Assembly (NCBI RefSeq): GCF_030348945.1
Contig: NZ_JAUCEN010000002.1
Coordinates: 4,464,001 to 4,528,000 of the forward strand
Length of the DNA stretch: 64,000 nucleotides
DNA from: Peribacillus sp. ACCC06369
GTDB lineage: Bacteria > Bacillota > Bacilli > Bacillales > DSM-1321
Reading direction: 5' to 3'
Position numbers and translations under genes: made by a program. Positions within the stretch are counted from its first letter, which is position 1; the number at the start of each line of letters is the position of its first letter. The notes below the pieces were generated by a model, which saw only the letters and a program-made list of their open reading frames with translations, was not told the DNA's origin and did not search any database. Shown here one piece after another: positions 60,927-64,000 of this stretch.

Positions 60927-62059
60927 AGGCTTTTACTCGTGAGTTTTGAGCTTTTACTCGTGAGTTTCGAGCTTTACTCGTGAGTTTCGAGCTTTACTCG
61001 TGAGTTTCGAGCTTTTACTCGTGAGTTTCAGGCTTTTACTCGTGAGTTTTGAGCTTTTACTCGTGAGTTTCGAGCTTTACTCGTGAGTTTCGAGCTTTTT
61101 CTCGTGAGTTTCGAGCTTTTACTCGTGAGTTTCAGGCTTTTACTCGTGAGTTTCGGTGTTTACTCGTGAGTTTCGAGCTTTTTCTCGTGAGTTTCGAGCT
61201 TTTTCTCGTGAGTTTCGAGCTTTTACTCGTGAGTTTCGAGCTTTTACTCGTGAGTTTCAGGCTTTTTCTCGTGAGTTTTGAGCTTTTACTCGTGAGTTTC
61301 GGTGTTTTCGCGTGAGTTTCGAGCTTTACTCGTGAATTTCGGTGTTTTCGCGTGAGTTTCGAGCTTTACTCGTGAGTTTCGAGCTTTTACTCGTGAGTTT
61401 CGAGCTTTTTCTCGTGAGTTTCGAGCTTTTTCTCGTGAGTTTTGAGCTTTTACTAGTGAGTTTCGAGCTTTACTTGTGAGTTTCGAGCTTTACTCGTGAG
61501 TTTTGAGCTTTTACTCGTGAGTTTCGAGCTTTTACTCGTGAGTTTCGAGCTTTTACTCGTGAGTTTCGAGCTTTTACTCGTGAGTTTCAGGCTTTTACTC
61601 GTGAGTTTCGAGCTTTACTCGTGAGTTTCGAGCTTTACTCGTGAGTTTCGAGCTTTTACTCGTGAGTTTCGAGCTTTTACTCGTGAGTTTCGGTGTTTTC
61701 GCGTGAGTTTCGAGCTTTACTCGTGAATTTCGAGCTTTACTCGTGAGTTTCGAGCTTTACTCGTGAGTTTTGAGCTTTTACTCGTGAGTTTCGAGCTTTT
61801 ACTCGTGAGTTTCGAGCTTTACTCGTGGTTTCAGGCTTTTACTCGTGAGTTTCAGGCTTTACTCGTGAGTTTTGAGCTTTTACTCGTGAGTTTCAGGCTT
61901 TACTCGTGAGTTTCGAGCTTTTACTCGTGAGTTTCGAGCTTTACTCGTGAGTTTCGAGCTTTACTCGTGAGTTTCGAGCTTATTCTCGTGAGTTTTGAGC
62001 TTTTACTCGTGAGTTTCGAGCTTTTACTCGTGAGTTTCAGGCTTTTACTCGTAAGTTTG
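60927..62059. repeat. Large tandem array of 20/21-bp units (minisatellite)
   Basis: About 55 head-to-tail copies (length divided by period) of the unit GAGCTTTACTCGTGAGTTTC (20 bp) or GAGCTTTTACTCGTGAGTTTC (21 bp) cover 1.13 kb. Variants include CAGGCTTTTAC, GGTGTTTTCGCG, TTTTGAG, TTCTCGTG and GAATTTCG. A block GGTGTTTTCGCGTGAG followed by CTTTACTCGTGAATTTCG occurs at least three times (near 61.30, 61.33 and 61.69 kb), showing higher-order duplication. The ACTC-GT-GAGT centre is a near-palindrome. Units of 20 and 21 bp shift frame, and each carries stop codons, so it is non-coding. The block separates two minus-strand gene groups. Confidence 0.95.
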
Positions 62060-62142
62060 GTCGATACATGAGTTTGCGGCTTTTATGCAAGGAATGGAAT
62101 TACAAACACCTTCAAAAACCACCGTTGCCCCGATAGTCAAAT

Positions 62143-62167
62143 AAAAAAAGCTGATTACTCAGCTCTT
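62143..62167 (-). terminator. Terminator of the GNAT gene
   Basis: On the minus strand GAGCTGA / TCAGCTTTTTTT with a GTAA loop, 25 bases behind the gene's stop. Confidence 0.85.
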
Positions 62168-62191
62168 GTACTTGATTACTGCTATTTTTAA

Positions 62192-62629
62192 TCACAATGT
62201 TTTCCTGAATGAATAGCACCATTTATCATAATCAAATTTCTCTTCATAAAAACGGTGCGCATCGTTTCGCTGAATTCCAGATTCCAATGCCACATATGCT
62301 GCTCCATTTTCTTTTGCCCAGTTATGTATATAACTTAATAATTTCTCTCCATATCCAAATGAACGGTGCGCAGTATCTGTTACCAGATCATAAATAAACA
62401 CGTGACGTTTATTATAAAAGTTAACTCTCCAACTTAAACCAGCCAAGGATACAATCCGGTCATCCTTATATAAAGCATACAAACGATACCCATCTTTCCT
62501 CATTTCTTCTAGTGACTCCAGATATGTCTTTTGAGTAAAGTCAGTACGTAACTGATTCATAATTGGAAAGGCTGCTAACCATTGTTCTTTCTCTGTTAAT
62601 TCTTGTATTGTTTCTACCGTTGAATTCAC
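62192..62629 (-). CDS. GNAT acetyltransferase
   Basis: About 145 residues from GTG 62629, behind CAGGGGTG; the longer frame has no start signal. It shows QELTEKEQWLAAFPIMNQLR at the start, YRLYALYKDDRIVSLAGLSW, the acetyl-CoA motif VTDTAHRSFGYGEKLLSYIH (R-S-F-G-Y-G), and ESGIQRNDAHRFYEEKFDY at the end. It is a typical single-domain GNAT with unknown acceptor. It is transcribed behind the VOC gene on the same strand, with 104 bp between them. Confidence 0.88.
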   Translation of the reverse strand: MNSTVETIQELTEKEQWLAAFPIMNQLRTDFTQKTYLESLEEMRKDGYRLYALYKDDRIVSLAGLSWRVNFYNKRHVFIYDLVTDTAHRSFGYGEKLLSYIHNWAKENGAAYVALESGIQRNDAHRFYEEKFDYDKWCYSFRKTL

Positions 62630-62733
62630 ATAAACACCCCTGAAAATTTTATTAACATTACATTCAACTTTGAACACCGTAATTCCTTCATCAGATTGCA
62701 AGGGGCGCGTCCCATCTGTACACTTTTATTATT

Positions 62734-63153
62734 TTAATTTCCTATGCCGGGCGAATTCATTAATACAATTCTCCAACCATCCGGATCTTCAATGGTAACA
62801 CCTGACTTTTCCCAATATGGATTTTCTGGAGAAACTGGATCATACCCCATAGCTTTCAATCTATTTGTGATTTCTTCAATGGTTTTACGTTCAGGAATAT
62901 AAAAGACAAGCAGATTATCCTTTGATGGGGCAGGACAAGGACTGCCATCTTTATGTTGAGTGAACTCTAAATGATAGTCGGAATCAGGTAGCCCGATCAT
63001 GATACCGTCATATCCCTCGTGCTCTTCAAAAGAACCGATTTTTTTCAAACCTAAGCCTTCACAATAGAAGTTGACAACCTTTTTTAGTTGATCAGTAGGA
63101 CGTGCAACTCGGATTTGCGCTACTTTCATTTCTTTTGGCCATTTACTTTCCAT
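62734..63153 (-). CDS. VOC family protein (glyoxalase-like)
   Basis: The 139-residue protein shows QIRVARPTDQLKKVVNFYCEG, GIMIGLPDSDYHLEFTQH, NLLVFYIPERKTIEEITNRL and VTIEDPDGWRIVLMNS, the two VOC half-motifs with His/Glu at the metal-ligand positions. A glyoxalase or extradiol dioxygenase-like fold is certain; the substrate is not. AGAGAGGGATGG lies before the ATG. It lies behind an EamA transporter gene on the same strand, with a gap of 41 bp. Confidence 0.88.
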   Translation of the reverse strand: MESKWPKEMKVAQIRVARPTDQLKKVVNFYCEGLGLKKIGSFEEHEGYDGIMIGLPDSDYHLEFTQHKDGSPCPAPSKDNLLVFYIPERKTIEEITNRLKAMGYDPVSPENPYWEKSGVTIEDPDGWRIVLMNSPGIGN

Positions 63154-63194
63154 TGTCCCATCCCTCTCTGTATATCGAATTACTGCGGAAACCC

Positions 63195-64000
63195 TTATTT
63201 AAAGGTCGATTTTTCTTCCTTCAAGTTTATTTTACCAATACGCGTGCCTAATCCTAAGGCAATAGCAGCACCTAAACAACTGAAAAGACAGCCAGCAGCC
63301 AAGAAAATGGATGGATCTGATTCACCAATCATCACTGAAGCTATACCTCCAATTGTCGGAAAAAGGGCAACCATGTATCCACTTTTCGCCCCACCTATTT
63401 TCTCTACAAGCTTTAGGTAGAATAGCCAAGCTCCAAAGGAAGCGAATATAGTTAAATAGAACAAAGCAGATAAATATGTAATAGATGTTGGCAGACTGAC
63501 TGCCTGTCCTTTAATGAACACAATTGCCCCTAAAAGAATTCCCCCTGCCGCAAATCCAAGTACATTAGCATAGATTGGATTTACTTTATTCTTAGCATTT
63601 CTAGCTGAGCTAGCATCGCCTAATGCAGTAAGGATCGTACCAAGAACAGCTATCATGATACCTTTTATATCATTAAAACCATGAATGTCATTCAAACTTG
63701 GGTAAATAACGATACAAACAGCCAGCACTCCAATTACCCCGCCTATTAAGATACGGGGATGTAATTGTTCTTTCAAAAAAATACGGAGGGCAATGGGTGT
63801 TAAAATGACTTTCAATGAAAATATCAATGTAACCATTGCCGCTGAACTTAAGATAGTGGCGTAATAAAGGCATAAATAACTTAAGGCAAAATTACATATA
63901 CCAAACACAATAATAAATGGAACATCCTTTTTCATTGGTTTTCCTTTAGGTCTAAGAATGCACAATAGAATGAAAAATAGGATAGCCGTCAAACTTAAAC
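63195..64000 (-). CDS. EamA/DMT transporter, 5' end outside the window
   Basis: The visible part has about nine membrane helices in two EamA repeats, with LIFSLKVILTPIALRIFLKEQ closing the first repeat and TIFASFGAWLFYLKLVEKIGG in the second. The frame stays open to position 64000, and the N-terminal 30-40 residues of a usual 300-residue EamA protein are missing, so the start lies beyond the edge. It exports or imports an unknown small metabolite. It is co-directional with the VOC and GNAT genes. Confidence 0.85.
   Translation of the reverse strand, partial: LSLTAILFFILLCILRPKGKPMKKDVPFIIVFGICNFALSYLCLYYATILSSAAMVTLIFSLKVILTPIALRIFLKEQLHPRILIGGVIGVLAVCIVIYPSLNDIHGFNDIKGIMIAVLGTILTALGDASSARNAKNKVNPIYANVLGFAAGGILLGAIVFIKGQAVSLPTSITYLSALFYLTIFASFGAWLFYLKLVEKIGGAKSGYMVALFPTIGGIASVMIGESDPSIFLAAGCLFSCLGAAIALGLGTRIGKINLKEEKSTFK

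Noticed and set aside
60927..62059. CRISPR array reading of the tandem repeat
   Set aside because: There are no spacers of unique sequence between units, the period is 20-21 bp, and no cas genes are near.

Overview
The window looks like chromosome-type DNA from a low-GC, spore-forming Bacillaceae. Peribacillus (the former Bacillus simplex/frigoritolerans group) is my best guess, but that is an inference. It rests on several things: Gram-positive ribosome binding sites with frequent TTG/GTG starts, a Rex-controlled yjlC-ndh pair, a T-box argS, a Bacillus-type xyl regulon, a des/desR cold-shock locus, an RsbR-like stressosome protein, a WapA-like RHS giant, and the GC-rich dispersed repeat common in Bacillaceae intergenic DNA. 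No rRNA, tRNA or CRISPR array was seen.

Layout. 0-6 kb: two tiny membrane proteins, an FHA/winged-helix regulator, a 600-residue membrane protein, then a DnaD/phage-replisome-like winged-helix protein, a 466-residue protein of unknown family, a terminator, and six helically phased DnaA-box-like repeats (candidate replication origin). 6-13 kb: quinone oxidoreductase, GNAT, RsbR-like protein, Lrp regulator facing a DJ-1/PfpI protein, and yjlC-ndh with a Rex operator. 13-19 kb: a tight five-gene operon with a LacI regulator (TIM-barrel isomerase, PfkB kinase, MFS transporter, hexulose-phosphate synthase-like and hexuloisomerase-like proteins), with two matching palindromic operators. 19-23 kb: SET-domain remnant, T-box argS, a degenerate desR and an intact des desaturase without desK. 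23-27 kb: debris around an IS1182-type element (DinB remnant, YozG-like remnant, dispersed repeat, duplicated terminators). 27-32 kb: LysM/GH18 hydrolase, EamA transporter, Old Yellow Enzyme with divergent LysR, and a Zn-ribbon protein. 32-40 kb: a frameshifted lipoprotein gene, then a 1976-residue RHS toxin-like protein followed by a small membrane protein in the immunity position. 40-51 kb: xylose/xylo-oligosaccharide regulon (xylB, xylA, DUF624 protein, sugar ABC transporter without ATPase, xylR, GH43 xylosidase) with XylR-type operators and a cre. 51-64 kb: ABC exporter, decayed lipoprotein gene, several GNAT and VOC proteins, HAD phosphatase, secreted 3D-domain protein, a HepT toxin whose MntA antitoxin is a pseudogene, a Dph6-like protein, two small acidic proteins, a 1.1 kb tandem repeat of 20/21 bp units, and an EamA transporter cut by the window edge.

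Gene decay is frequent: seven or eight broken genes are recognisable (SET, desR, DinB, YozG-like, a beta-propeller lipoprotein, a second lipoprotein, mntA). The functional blocks look like accessory metabolism, stress and competition functions on a housekeeping background. The most unusual items are the phased DnaA-box array beside replication-like genes, the RHS toxin/immunity pair with a membrane-type toxin tip, the orphan HepT, the hexulose-phosphate operon of unknown substrate, and the large tandem repeat. All family names come from reading the sequence and from memory of the families; no database was searched.
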